A stretch of 64,000 nt of DNA, taken from Flavobacteriaceae bacterium (GTDB taxonomy: Bacteria; Bacteroidota; Bacteroidia; Flavobacteriales; Flavobacteriaceae). The position numbers and the translations under genes are program-made. Shown in pieces: positions 56,217 through 64,000 of this stretch. The stretch lies in the NCBI GenBank assembly GCA_947453885.1, contig CANGIF010000005.1, forward strand, positions 1 through 64,000, in the 5' to 3' direction. The notes under the pieces are model-generated. The model did not search any database. It saw nothing but the letters and a program-made list of their open reading frames with translations, and had not been told where the DNA came from. The stretch's first letter is position 1. Each line of letters begins with the position of its first letter.

Positions 56217-57497
56217 ATGAAAAAAATTACATTAATTAGTGCTCTATTATTATTATCATTAGGATATGCACAAAGCCTTCCGTTAGATTTTGAATCATCT
56301 ACAACTCCCTATCCATTCATTGATTTTGATGGTGGAGTAGCAACAAAAATTTCAAATCCTTATGTTTCAGGAATTAATGTAAGTGCAAACGTTATGCAAA
56401 TAGTTAAAGGTGCTGGAGCTGTTTGGGCAGGAAGTAAAATCACAATGGCTGCACCACTAGATTTAACTACCGAAAGAGTTTTTAAAGTTAAAGTGCTTTC
56501 ACCTGTAGCAGGAAAAAAATTATTATTGAAATTTGAAGGTGCTGGTTCTTCATTTGAAAAATTATCTGCACCCATTACAACTGCAAATGTTTGGGAAGAA
56601 CTAACATTTGATTTTTCATCAGATGCAGTAAACAATGTAAACAATCAAATTGTATTTATTTTTGATATGGGAACCCAAGGAGATGGAAGTCCTAGCTCAA
56701 CTTATTTGTTCGACGACATTACACAAATGGCAGGTACAGGTCCTGTTTTACAATTACCAGAACTTCCTCTTGATTTTGAATCTACTCTCGTTTCCTATCC
56801 TTTTGTTGATTTTGCAGGAGGAAACACAACTGTAATTCCAAATCCACAACAATCAGGTATTAATACTAGCGCAACAGTTGCGCAAATGATTAAATTTCCT
56901 GGTGAAGTTTATGGCGGAAGTATCATTCAAATGGCAAATCCTATAGATTTTTCAACCAGTAAAATAATTAAACTAAAAGTGTGGTCGCCTGTTGCAGGTA
57001 AAACGTTACGTTTAAAATTCGAAGGAAGCCCTGTTGATCCTGATTATGGTGCTTTTGAAAAAGAAGCAATAATAACAAATGCAAATATTTGGGAAGAATT
57101 AACTTTTGATTACAATGTTGATGTAATAGGAATGCCTGTCAATAATAACGATAATAAAATTGTTTTTTTCTTCGATTTTGGAACGCAAGGAGATGGTGGA
57201 CCAAACTCAACTTATTTGTTTGACGACATTCATTTTGCAGTTGATTTAAAAACAACCACTTTTGAAACATCAAAAATAAAAATGTATCCAAATCCAGTGG
57301 CTAATCAGTTAATTATTGAATCTGAAAAAGAAATACAAAAAATTACTATTTATACTGTTTTAGGACAAGAAGTTGTAACACAAAACCCTTATTGCACTAG
57401 TACAACTTTACAAACAAATACTTTACAAAACGGAGTGTATTTTGCTAAAATTAACTCAAATGACAAAGAATCAACTTTAAAATTTATAAAAGAATAG
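56217..57497 (+). CDS. T9SS-secreted protein with two tandem carbohydrate-binding-like domains
   Basis: 426 aa. A signal peptide (MKKITLISALLLLSLGYAQ) precedes two homologous domains of about 165 residues (about 21-180 and 186-350). Each starts LPLDFES...YPFIDF/YPFVDF, has a middle KVLSPVAGKKLLLKFEG or KVWSPVAGKTLRLKFEG, and ends IVFIFDMGTQGDGSPSSTYLFDDI or FFFDFGTQGDGGPNSTYLFDDI. The jelly-roll-like pattern resembles carbohydrate-binding modules found next to laminarinase-type glycoside hydrolases in Bacteroidota, but no catalytic domain is present. The last ~75 residues are a T9SS type A sorting domain (MYPNPVANQLIIESEKEI to TLKFIKE). A secreted glycan-binding protein is a reasonable inference. 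Confidence 0.82.
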   Translation: MKKITLISALLLLSLGYAQSLPLDFESSTTPYPFIDFDGGVATKISNPYVSGINVSANVMQIVKGAGAVWAGSKITMAAPLDLTTERVFKVKVLSPVAGKKLLLKFEGAGSSFEKLSAPITTANVWEELTFDFSSDAVNNVNNQIVFIFDMGTQGDGSPSSTYLFDDITQMAGTGPVLQLPELPLDFESTLVSYPFVDFAGGNTTVIPNPQQSGINTSATVAQMIKFPGEVYGGSIIQMANPIDFSTSKIIKLKVWSPVAGKTLRLKFEGSPVDPDYGAFEKEAIITNANIWEELTFDYNVDVIGMPVNNNDNKIVFFFDFGTQGDGGPNSTYLFDDIHFAVDLKTTTFETSKIKMYPNPVANQLIIESEKEIQKITIYTVLGQEVVTQNPYCTSTTLQTNTLQNGVYFAKINSNDKESTLKFIKE

Positions 57498-57940
57498 ATT
57501 TTACCTTTGTGAAATTAAATTAAATAGCAATTTATGTTATTCATAAAACTTCATTTTTGAAATTAAGTTCAAGTAATGACTTTTTTTGAAAAAAACATTA
57601 TAATTATTCCCTTCTAGAAAGTCTTAATAATAACAATTAGAACTTTCCCAGAAGGGAATTTTGTGTAAACCCAATATGAAACCATTTGTACTCCTCCCCT
57701 ATTTTATATACTGAATCAATAATCATGTACGGCAATTACAATTCTAAGTAAAGTTACTTAAAAGAAACTTTTTCCTATATGGAAATTTCAATTGTGCAAG
57801 AAAAATAAGTTTAAGGATTATAATTGTAAAAAGCAAACTCACATTACCCGCAATTGAAAAGAATTGTACCCTTTTTTATTCAACTAATTGTTACTTAAAT
57901 AAACATAAACAATGTAAATTTACGCTTTTAAATACAGATT
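57498..57940. other. Intergenic region with a terminator-like hairpin
   Basis: 443 AT-rich bases with no ORF of note. TTCCCTTCTAGAAAGT (57608-57622 region) and ACTTTCCCAGAAGGGAA (57642-57658) form an imperfect stem around a ~20-base loop, possibly the terminator of the T9SS gene although no strong T run follows. The tatD promoter should be near 57900, but I see no clear box. Confidence 0.5.
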
Positions 57941-58708
57941 ATGATTCTTACCGACACCCACACTCACTTAAATGCAGAAGCCTTTAACGAAGACCGTAAA
58001 GAAATGATACAAAGGGCTATTTCCAAAGGAGTAACCCGTATGTTTATTCCTGCAATTGATGCATCGTTTACACAAAGCATGTACGATTTAGAGCAGCAGT
58101 TTCCGGAAAATGTGTATTTAATGATGGGTTTACATCCCACACATGTAAAAGAAAATTACGAAGTAGAATTGCAGCATATAGAAGAACAGTTAGCTTTAAG
58201 ATCATTTTGTGCAATTGGAGAAATTGGCATCGATTTATATTGGGATCAGACCTATCTAAAAGAGCAAAAAATTGCGTTTAGAAAACAAATTCAACTAGCA
58301 AAAAAGTACCAGCTGCCAATTGTAATACATTGCCGTGATGCTTTTGATGCTGTTTTTGAGATTTTGGAAGAAGAAAAAGGTACCAATTTATACGGTATTT
58401 TTCATTGTTTTTCAGGTACTTTTGAACAGGCCCAACAAGCCATTTCCTATAATATGAAACTTGGAATTGGTGGTGTAGCAACTTTTAAAAATGGAAAAAT
58501 AGACCAGTATTTAAACGTAATAGATTTGAAACATATAGTACTAGAAACAGATTCACCATATTTAGCACCAAACCCATACCGAGGTAAAAGAAATGAAAGC
58601 AGCTATTTAGTTGAAATTGCTGCAAAACTAGCCAGTATTTACAACCTTTCTATAGAGAGAGTTGCGGCAATAACTACAGAAAACTCAAAAGAAGTGTTTG
58701 GAATATAA
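57941..58708 (+). CDS. tatD: TatD-family metal-dependent hydrolase (DNase)
   Basis: 255 aa cytosolic TIM-barrel hydrolase, probably a 3'-5' exonuclease active in DNA repair or degradation. Metal-binding residues: TDTHTHLN at the start (HxH), GEIGIDLYWD (Glu near 93), PIVIHCRDAFD (His), GIFHCFSGTFEQA (His) and LETDSPYLAPNPYRGKRNE (Asp). Length and motif order are normal for the family. It is followed by an acyltransferase gene 61 bases downstream. Confidence 0.94.
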   Translation: MILTDTHTHLNAEAFNEDRKEMIQRAISKGVTRMFIPAIDASFTQSMYDLEQQFPENVYLMMGLHPTHVKENYEVELQHIEEQLALRSFCAIGEIGIDLYWDQTYLKEQKIAFRKQIQLAKKYQLPIVIHCRDAFDAVFEILEEEKGTNLYGIFHCFSGTFEQAQQAISYNMKLGIGGVATFKNGKIDQYLNVIDLKHIVLETDSPYLAPNPYRGKRNESSYLVEIAAKLASIYNLSIERVAAITTENSKEVFGI

Positions 58709-58769
58709 ACACAAATAAAAGTACTTATTAAGAATTTTTTTGTTCATTTGTACTACTAAATTTCAGTTC

Positions 58770-59906
58770 ATGTCCAAATTTGATTCCATTAGACCGTATT
58801 TTGATGCCGAAGTAAACGATGCTATTCGTAAATCCGTTAATCATCCAATGATGAAAGCATTAATGAATTTTACTTTTCCTGAATTGGCAGATGAAACCTG
58901 GAAAGATCAGCTTGTAAAAACTCATTCTATTCGAGATTTTCAATGTAATTTTATTTACCAAGCCCTAAAAAAAGTGCTAGAAACAAGCTCAGAAGGTTTG
59001 ACAACTTCTGGCTTTGAAAAACTCGAAAAAAATACGTCCTACTTGTTTATCTCCAACCATAGAGATATAATTTTAGACACATCTTTGTTAAATGCTTGTT
59101 TATTTGAACACGGATTAGTAATGACAGCTTCTGCTATTGGAGATAATTTAGTTAAAAAAAACTTTCTTTCAACGCTGTCAAAACTTAACCGAAATTTTTT
59201 AGTTTTACGAGGTTTACCACCAAGAGAATTGCTTCAAAGCTCTAAATTAATGTCAGAATACATTGGACAATTATTGCTAAGAGAAAACCGTTCTGTTTGG
59301 ATTGCTCAAAGAGAAGGAAGAACCAAAGATGGCAATGACGCAACACATTCTGGTGTATTAAAAATGTTAGCTATGGGCTCCGACGAACTAAACTTGATGC
59401 ACTATTTTAAGAAAATAAAAATTGTTCCCGTATCTATTTCTTATGAATACGATCCTACTGATGCTTTAAAAGTGCCTCAACTATTGGCAGAAGCACGTCA
59501 AGAGGTATATACAAAAGAAAAAAACGAAGATTTCAACACGTTATTAAGCGGAATAATGGGTCAAAAAAAACGCATTCACATTCATGTTTGTGATGTTTTA
59601 GACAAAGAATTGGATGTAATAGAAAAAACCCACGACAATTCTAACAGACAAGTACAAGCATTAGCACAAACTTTAGACGACGCTATTTTAGCTACCTATA
59701 AACTTTGGCCTACAAATTTTATAGCCTACGATTTACTTCACAATTGTAATTCTCATACACAACATTATACTGAAACCGAAAAAGCATTGTTTATGCGTCG
59801 CTTAGAAATGCGAATTGACGATAAAAACCCTGTTGCTTTACAAAGCTTTTTAGCCATGTATGCCAATCCGGTTGTCAATCATTCAAAATACCAAAATGTT
59901 ATCTAA
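58770..59906 (+). CDS. 1-acyl-glycerol-3-phosphate acyltransferase-like protein
   Basis: 378 aa from MSKFDSIRPYFDAEV; an in-frame ATG ten codons upstream (58740) adds an unlikely tail. PlsC-like features: LFISNHRDIILDTSLLNACLF (NHxxD-type catalytic motif, about 92-112), LSKLNRNFLVLRGLPPRELLQ, and WIAQREGRTKDGNDATHSGVLK (the EGxRxxx substrate loop). No membrane helix is obvious. It probably acylates a lipid precursor at the membrane face; the substrate cannot be told. Its last 11 bases overlap the start of the asparaginase gene. Confidence 0.85.
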   Translation: MSKFDSIRPYFDAEVNDAIRKSVNHPMMKALMNFTFPELADETWKDQLVKTHSIRDFQCNFIYQALKKVLETSSEGLTTSGFEKLEKNTSYLFISNHRDIILDTSLLNACLFEHGLVMTASAIGDNLVKKNFLSTLSKLNRNFLVLRGLPPRELLQSSKLMSEYIGQLLLRENRSVWIAQREGRTKDGNDATHSGVLKMLAMGSDELNLMHYFKKIKIVPVSISYEYDPTDALKVPQLLAEARQEVYTKEKNEDFNTLLSGIMGQKKRIHIHVCDVLDKELDVIEKTHDNSNRQVQALAQTLDDAILATYKLWPTNFIAYDLLHNCNSHTQHYTETEKALFMRRLEMRIDDKNPVALQSFLAMYANPVVNHSKYQNVI

Positions 59907-60930
59907 ACCAAAAATATTATTGATTTATACCGGCGGAACTATCGGTATGATGAAAGATTTTGAAACAGGTGCATTGAAAGCGTTTAATTTTAAAAAACTG
60001 CTTCAAAAAATCCCTGAATTGAAACAGTTAGATTGTCAAATCGAAACAGTTTCATTTGAAAACCCCATAGATTCTTCTAATATGAACATTGAAGAATGGG
60101 TGAAAATTGCCACTATAATTGAAAAAAATTACCTTCTTTTTGATGGCTTTGTTGTCCTTCATGGCTCTGACACTATGTCTTATACTGCTTCTGCGCTAAG
60201 TTTTATGCTTGAAAACTTAAACAAGCCCATTGTGTTTACGGGTTCTCAATTACCTATTGGAGATTTAAGAACAGATGCTAAGGAGAACTTAATAACCGCG
60301 ATACAAATTGCTTCATCACAAGAACAAAACAAGCCAAAAATTACAGAAGTTTGTTTGTACTTTGAATACAAACTTTATCGTGGAAACAGAACAACAAAAA
60401 TAAATGCAGAACATTTTAATGCATTTAGTTCGCCAAATTTTCCACCAATTGCAGAGTCCGGTGTTCATTTGAATTTTAATCAAACTATACAAATAAGAAA
60501 AAAGTATACTTCAAGAAAAAAACTATTGGTTCATAAGAAATTAATAAATGAAGTAGTTGTTATTAAATTATTTCCAGGAATAAACCAAACAATATTTGAA
60601 GCTTTAGTTACAATTCCAAACTTAAAAGGCATAATTTTAGAGACATATGGATCTGGAAATGCTCCAAACAATGATTGGTTTATTTCAACATTAGAACGAG
60701 TAATTGCCAAAGGCTTGCCGGTTGTTAATGTTACACAATGTTCTGGAGGTAGCGTCAATATGGGTCAATACGAAACCAGTACACAGTTGAAAAAAATCGG
60801 CGTTATTTCAGGCAAAGATATTACAACAGAAGCAGCTGTAACCAAATTAATGTATCTTTTAGGGCAAAATGTAGCTACATCTGTTTTTAAAACAATCTTT
60901 GAAACAGCTTTAAGAGGAGAGATGTTGTGA
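59896..60930 (+). CDS. ansA: Type I L-asparaginase
   Basis: Hydrolyses L-asparagine to aspartate and ammonia; no signal peptide, so the cytosolic type I form. 344 aa from MLSKPKILLIYTGGTIGMM, whose start codon lies inside the acyltransferase gene. Active-site threonines are in TGGTIGM (about 11-17) and in LHGSDTMSYTASALSFML (about 88-105); FTGSQLPIGDLRTDAKENL and LETYGSGNAPN are further family blocks. The longer ORF beginning at 59860 is unlikely. The 11-bp overlap with the previous gene suggests translational coupling. Confidence 0.92.
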   Translation: MLSKPKILLIYTGGTIGMMKDFETGALKAFNFKKLLQKIPELKQLDCQIETVSFENPIDSSNMNIEEWVKIATIIEKNYLLFDGFVVLHGSDTMSYTASALSFMLENLNKPIVFTGSQLPIGDLRTDAKENLITAIQIASSQEQNKPKITEVCLYFEYKLYRGNRTTKINAEHFNAFSSPNFPPIAESGVHLNFNQTIQIRKKYTSRKKLLVHKKLINEVVVIKLFPGINQTIFEALVTIPNLKGIILETYGSGNAPNNDWFISTLERVIAKGLPVVNVTQCSGGSVNMGQYETSTQLKKIGVISGKDITTEAAVTKLMYLLGQNVATSVFKTIFETALRGEML

Positions 60931-60987
60931 TTTATCAAAAAAAGTTGGAAATATACTTATTTTTGGTGTTCTTTGCAAAATAAAAAT

Positions 60988-61074
60988 AGAGGGGTGTCCG
61001 AGTGGTTGAAGGAGCAAGCCTGGAAAGTTTGTATATGGGTAACTGTATCGTGGGTTCGAATCCCATCTCCTCTG
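60988..61074 (+). tRNA. tRNA-Ser (anticodon GGA)
   Basis: An 87-base cloverleaf with a long variable arm, typical of tRNA-Ser. The acceptor stem is AGAGGGG with CTCCTCT; the D arm contains TCCGAGTGGTTGAAGG; the anticodon stem-loop is CAAGC-CTGGAAA-GTTTG with GGA at 61022-61024; the T arm is GTGGGTTCGAATCCCAT; the discriminator base is G. The CCA end is not encoded. It reads UCC and UCU codons. Confidence 0.93.
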
Positions 61075-61086
61075 CAAAATATATTT

Positions 61087-61139
61087 AAAAGTATAAGCTG
61101 TGAATATCTAAAAATCAGTACTTCACAACTTATACTTTT
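61087..61139. terminator. Hairpin between tRNA-Ser and the NHL-repeat gene
   Basis: AAAAGTATAAG (61087-61097) pairs with CTTATACTTTT (61129-61139), and an inner GTGAA / TTCAC extends it, with flanking A/T tracts. It can terminate transcription on both strands for the converging units. Confidence 0.7.
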
Positions 61140-61150
61140 AACATTATTTT

Positions 61151-62434
61151 TTACTGCACAATAAGTTTTTGTACTTCATTTTTTATGCCATCACTAACGG
61201 TAACTAAATAAATTCCTTTTTTGTAGTTATTAACATTTAGGATTGTTTTACTTGTTTCAATCTTCTCTGAAACAAGTATTTTACCTAGCATGTCAGAAAT
61301 GGTTACTTGAGTATTTGGAGAAAAAGAGGCTATTTCAATGTTAACAAAACCTTGTGTAGGATTTGGATAAATTTTTAACGAAGAATCAGTAAAATTATTT
61401 TGATTAATTGCTAACAATTGTGAAATTTTTCTAATATTATTATTTCCATAATCAGCAACAAATACATTGTCAGAAGAATCTACCGCTACTGCATCTGGAT
61501 GTTGAAATTGGGCTATATTTCCAGTTCCATCTGCTAAGCCAGAAGAGCCAGATCCTGCTATTGTACTAACCATACCAGAAGATGCGATTTTCCTGATTTT
61601 ATAATTATTCTTATCAGCTACAAAAACATTTCCTGAAGCATCGGTTGCCACTCCTTGGGGAAAATTAAACTGAGCAACACCTCCAAATCCATCGTTAAAA
61701 CCTTGGGAAGATCCAGCAAAGGTACTGACAACACCAGTAGATGTAATTTTTCTTACTTTATGATTATTTCGATCTGCAACATACACGTTACCAAAATAAT
61801 CTGTTGCAACTCCAGTAGGGTTATTAAATTGAGCCGAAGAACTTGTTCCGTCTAAAAATCCAGCAACTCCAGAACCAGCTAAAGTACTTACTAAACCAGA
61901 AGGCAATATTTTTCTAATTCTTTGATTACTAGCGTCTGCTACATATATATTCCCAGTATAATCGATTGCTAAACCTCCAGGCCCCCAAAATTGAGATGCA
62001 GTTCCTGTACCATCAGCAAAACCTTGTGTCGAACCAGCTAAAGTACTTACAACTCCCGTTGGGGTGATCTTTCGTATTCTGTTGTTATTCATGTCTGAAA
62101 CATACACATTACCAGTATTATCTACAGCTATTCCAAATGGACTGTTAAATTGAGCCATTGAACCAGCGCCATCTGCAAATCCTAAAGTAGATCCTGCTAA
62201 AGTACTAACAATTCCTGTCGGTGATATTTTTCGAATCTTATTATTAGCTGTGTCAGCAACATACACATTTCCTGCAGCATCTGTAGCTACCCCATAAGGT
62301 TGATAAAATTGCGCCAAAATTCCAGAACCATCTGCAAAACCTTGTGAAGAACCAGCAAAGGTAGAAACAGTTACTTGAGCATTTAATGATAAAAAGGTTA
62401 TAAATGTACTAGCTATTACGATAATTTTTTTCAT
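61151..62434 (-). CDS. NHL-repeat (beta-propeller) T9SS-secreted protein
   Basis: 427 aa. A signal peptide (MKKIIVIASTFITFLSLNA) is followed by six NHL repeats of about 53 residues. Each carries a variant of (Y/F)VAD..NN.IRKI, for example YVADTANNKIRKI, YVSDMNNNRIRKI, YVADASNQRIRKI, YVADRNNHKVRKI, FVADKNNYKIRKI and FVADYGNNNIRKI, linked by STLAGS or STFAGS turns. The final ~80 residues are a T9SS type A sorting domain (LKIYPNPTQGFVNIEI to VQKLIVQ). A six-bladed secreted propeller is expected; NHL propellers usually bind ligands or act as scaffolds, and no catalytic residues are visible. Confidence 0.92.
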   Translation of the reverse strand: MKKIIVIASTFITFLSLNAQVTVSTFAGSSQGFADGSGILAQFYQPYGVATDAAGNVYVADTANNKIRKISPTGIVSTLAGSTLGFADGAGSMAQFNSPFGIAVDNTGNVYVSDMNNNRIRKITPTGVVSTLAGSTQGFADGTGTASQFWGPGGLAIDYTGNIYVADASNQRIRKILPSGLVSTLAGSGVAGFLDGTSSSAQFNNPTGVATDYFGNVYVADRNNHKVRKITSTGVVSTFAGSSQGFNDGFGGVAQFNFPQGVATDASGNVFVADKNNYKIRKIASSGMVSTIAGSGSSGLADGTGNIAQFQHPDAVAVDSSDNVFVADYGNNNIRKISQLLAINQNNFTDSSLKIYPNPTQGFVNIEIASFSPNTQVTISDMLGKILVSEKIETSKTILNVNNYKKGIYLVTVSDGIKNEVQKLIVQ

Positions 62435-62921
62435 GTTGAAATATTTTAAAAAGTATTAAAATGAATATTTTGATTTAAAAAAAATGGGAATTACGAATAA
62501 AAAAAACCATTTATCATTTAAAAATCAAATATATAAAATTATTTGACACATTAAATAGTATACCTATAAAAATAGCTTTTTTAATTTGTCTAAAAAAATT
62601 ATTTATGAAAAAAAGATTTAACAAGTTTTTAAGCTAAAAAAAATAATCCTTGATTATGTAACCTCTTATTTAACTATTAAACAAAAATTTTTTAATACAG
62701 TGTTTAATCATAATGTTTTAACAATCAAAACTTTGGATTGTTATAACATTATGGTTTTGTAAATATTCTATATCAATTGAAAAACTACCTACTAAAACAT
62801 ATTGCACCTGCTTCATGTGAAACCCTTGCAACAATAAAGGGTTTAAAAATACTTAACAACTTCCTGTCAAAAAGGATTAGACTCAAAAAACAATTGTTTT
62901 ACACGACTTAAATCTTCCAAA
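62435..62921. other. Intergenic region upstream of the NHL gene
   Basis: 487 AT-rich bases between two minus-strand genes, without a gene. Its only distinct structure is the inverted repeat at 62709-62753; a weaker one is AAACCCTT (62820-62827) with AAGGGTTT (62837-62844), which could be the tspO terminator. Confidence 0.55.
62709..62753. repeat. Long inverted repeat of 18-bp arms
   Basis: CATAATGTTTTAACAATC (62709-62726) and GATTGTTATAACATTATG (62736-62753) pair at 17 of 18 positions around a 9-base loop. It lies about 275 bases upstream of the NHL gene start. No T run follows on either strand, so it does not look like a simple terminator. Confidence 0.75.
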
Positions 62922-63398
62922 TCACCTATTCAACCACCAAATACTTGCGTTTAGTACACTAGCAAACGATACCCAAATAAAATAAGGCACCATTAAATAG
63001 CCTGCTATTTTATCTATTTTAGAAAATTTTAGATAGGTTTCGTAAAGTAATAACCAAAAAACAATGATTTCTAAAAGAGCTAAAAAGGTATTTTGAAGTC
63101 CAAAAAACAAATAGGACCACAAGGCATTTAAACCCAATTGAATTGCAAAAAACAACAACGCATTTCGAACAGTCGTTTTGTTAAACCCTATTTTGTTCCA
63201 AACCAAACCACTAGCAAGTCCCATAAATAGGTAAAGCACAGTCCACACTGGAGCAAAAACCCAATTTGGGGGGTTAAAAACCGGTTTTTTCAACAATACA
63301 TACCATGTAGCAATACTAGTTTTAGTATTCATTCCAGATAAATAGCCAATGGCTAAACAGGTAGTAATCATGGTTAAAATTTTGGTGTACTTATTCAT
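62922..63398 (-). CDS. tspO: TspO/MBR family protein (tryptophan-rich sensory protein)
   Basis: 158 aa, five membrane helices, the family's normal length. The signature block KPVFNPPNWVFAPVWTVLYLFMGLASGLVW (about 37-66) is clear, with several tryptophans at the helix ends and NALWSYLFFGLQNTFLALLEI and YLMVPYFIWVSFASVLNASIWWLN later. TspO proteins bind porphyrins and other hydrophobic ligands in the inner or outer membrane; the ligand here is unknown. It is divergent from the mevalonate decarboxylase gene. Confidence 0.93.
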   Translation of the reverse strand: MNKYTKILTMITTCLAIGYLSGMNTKTSIATWYVLLKKPVFNPPNWVFAPVWTVLYLFMGLASGLVWNKIGFNKTTVRNALLFFAIQLGLNALWSYLFFGLQNTFLALLEIIVFWLLLYETYLKFSKIDKIAGYLMVPYFIWVSFASVLNASIWWLNR

Positions 63399-63454
63399 AC
63401 TTTTTTTTTAAATCAAAAGTAATAAACAAAAGGGTAGTCTTTTTATAAAAAAAG

Positions 63455-63462
63455 TATCTTTG
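63455..63462 (+). promoter_or_regulatory. -7 element of the mvaD gene
   Basis: TATCTTTG, matching TAnnTTTG, 16 bases before the ATG at 63479. No convincing -33 box in the AT-rich bases before it. Confidence 0.5.
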
Positions 63463-63478
63463 TTAAAATTTATACGAT

Positions 63479-64000
63479 ATGTTTTCGGAAACTGATTTTA
63501 GAATTCACACGCAACCAAAGGAAATTGTAACTGCAAGTTTTGAATGGAGTGCTCCAAGTAACATTGCTTTAGTAAAATATTGGGGGAAAAAAGAGCATCA
63601 GTTGGATACTTTTGGGAACACAGCCACTCAAATTCCAGCCAATCCCTCTTTAAGTTTTACTTTAAAAAACTGTAAAACAATAACCAAAACTACTTTTACA
63701 AAAAAAAATCGTTCAACTGCTGCTTCAAACTTGTTATCATTTGAATTTTTATTTGAGGGCGCGCCTAAAACAACATTTAATCCTAAAATCGCAACTTTTT
63801 TAGATCGAATTGTAGCTTTTTGCCCTTACCTAAAAGAGTATCAAATTGTAATAGACAGTAAAAACACATTTCCACACAGTTCAGGAATTGCTTCTTCTGC
63901 CTCTAGTATGGCTGCTCTTTCGGTTAATATTATGAGTTTAGAAAAACAACTCTATCCTGATTTGTCGGAGGAACGGTTTTATGCTAAAGCTTCTTTTTTG
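63479..64000 (+). CDS. mvaD: Diphosphomevalonate decarboxylase (partial, 3' end outside window)
   Basis: The first 174 codons are present, from MFSETDFRIHTQPKEIVTASF. ALVKYWGKK is the signature of this GHMP-kinase-fold enzyme, and HSSGIASSASSMAALS (about 139-154) is the phosphate-binding loop. It makes isopentenyl diphosphate from mevalonate diphosphate with ATP, showing that isoprenoids here come from the mevalonate route, as in most Flavobacteriaceae. Other mevalonate genes would be to the right of the window. Confidence 0.93.
   Translation, partial: MFSETDFRIHTQPKEIVTASFEWSAPSNIALVKYWGKKEHQLDTFGNTATQIPANPSLSFTLKNCKTITKTTFTKKNRSTAASNLLSFEFLFEGAPKTTFNPKIATFLDRIVAFCPYLKEYQIVIDSKNTFPHSSGIASSASSMAALSVNIMSLEKQLYPDLSEERFYAKASFL

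Overview
The window is an AT-rich chromosomal segment of a Flavobacterium-like member of the Bacteroidota (family Flavobacteriaceae). The evidence is: seven proteins or protein ends with type IX secretion (T9SS) type A sorting domains plus one gene remnant, a RemB-like gliding protein, promoters of the TAnnTTTG type, a mevalonate-pathway gene, DUF5686, DUF3098 and YwqK-type proteins, and a three-subunit succinate dehydrogenase. No integrase, transposase, phage gene or CRISPR array was found.

Layout. 1-9.4 kb: the end of one T9SS cargo gene and a giant (2987 aa) multidomain T9SS surface protein. 9.5-17.5 kb: aminopeptidase P, a small membrane protein, sdhC-sdhA-sdhB, a lipoprotein and alanine dehydrogenase. 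17.5-20.1 kb: a T9SS cargo gene flanked on both sides by intergenic arrays of 21-bp repeats. 20.1-27.3 kb: an outer-membrane barrel, leucyl-tRNA synthetase (with an unusual insertion near KMSKS), a MORN/YwqK-type protein and a WG-repeat-like protein. 27.4-30.2 kb: the compact operon ftsX-DUF3098-uppP-truB. 30.3-42 kb: a thioredoxin-like protein, pyrH-frr, a DUF5686 barrel, a CPA2 antiporter, an MMPL/RND exporter and a RemB-like protein. 42-46.6 kb is the accessory region: two tandem DOMON T9SS genes with duplicated promoters and terminators, the broken remains of a third copy, a third 21-bp array, a two-gene module with integron-cassette-like (attC) ends, and a small inverted-repeat element. 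46.6-51.4 kb: a FIST sensor protein with a hybrid histidine kinase, and a small barrel. 51.5-55.9 kb: sucA and sucB. 56.2-64 kb: a T9SS cargo protein, TatD nuclease, acyltransferase, asparaginase, tRNA-Ser(GGA), an NHL-repeat T9SS protein, TspO and the start of diphosphomevalonate decarboxylase.

How the parts fit. sdhCAB and sucAB supply consecutive TCA-cycle steps (2-oxoglutarate to succinyl-CoA, and succinate to fumarate) but are separate loci. ftsX, uppP and the lone GT51 transglycosylase act in envelope and peptidoglycan biology. The T9SS cargo, RemB-like and DUF5686 proteins form the cell-surface layer.

The most unusual signal is three non-homologous intergenic arrays (17.7, 19.9 and 44.3 kb) that all keep an exact 21-bp period. 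One is a series of 12-bp palindromes whose two arms change together, one inverts its orientation in the middle, and one alternates two unit types. The second signal is a 1395-bp segment whose two ends, joined as a circle, rebuild a 64-bp site with consensus integron R'' and R' boxes; its right end lies inside a DOMON gene remnant.
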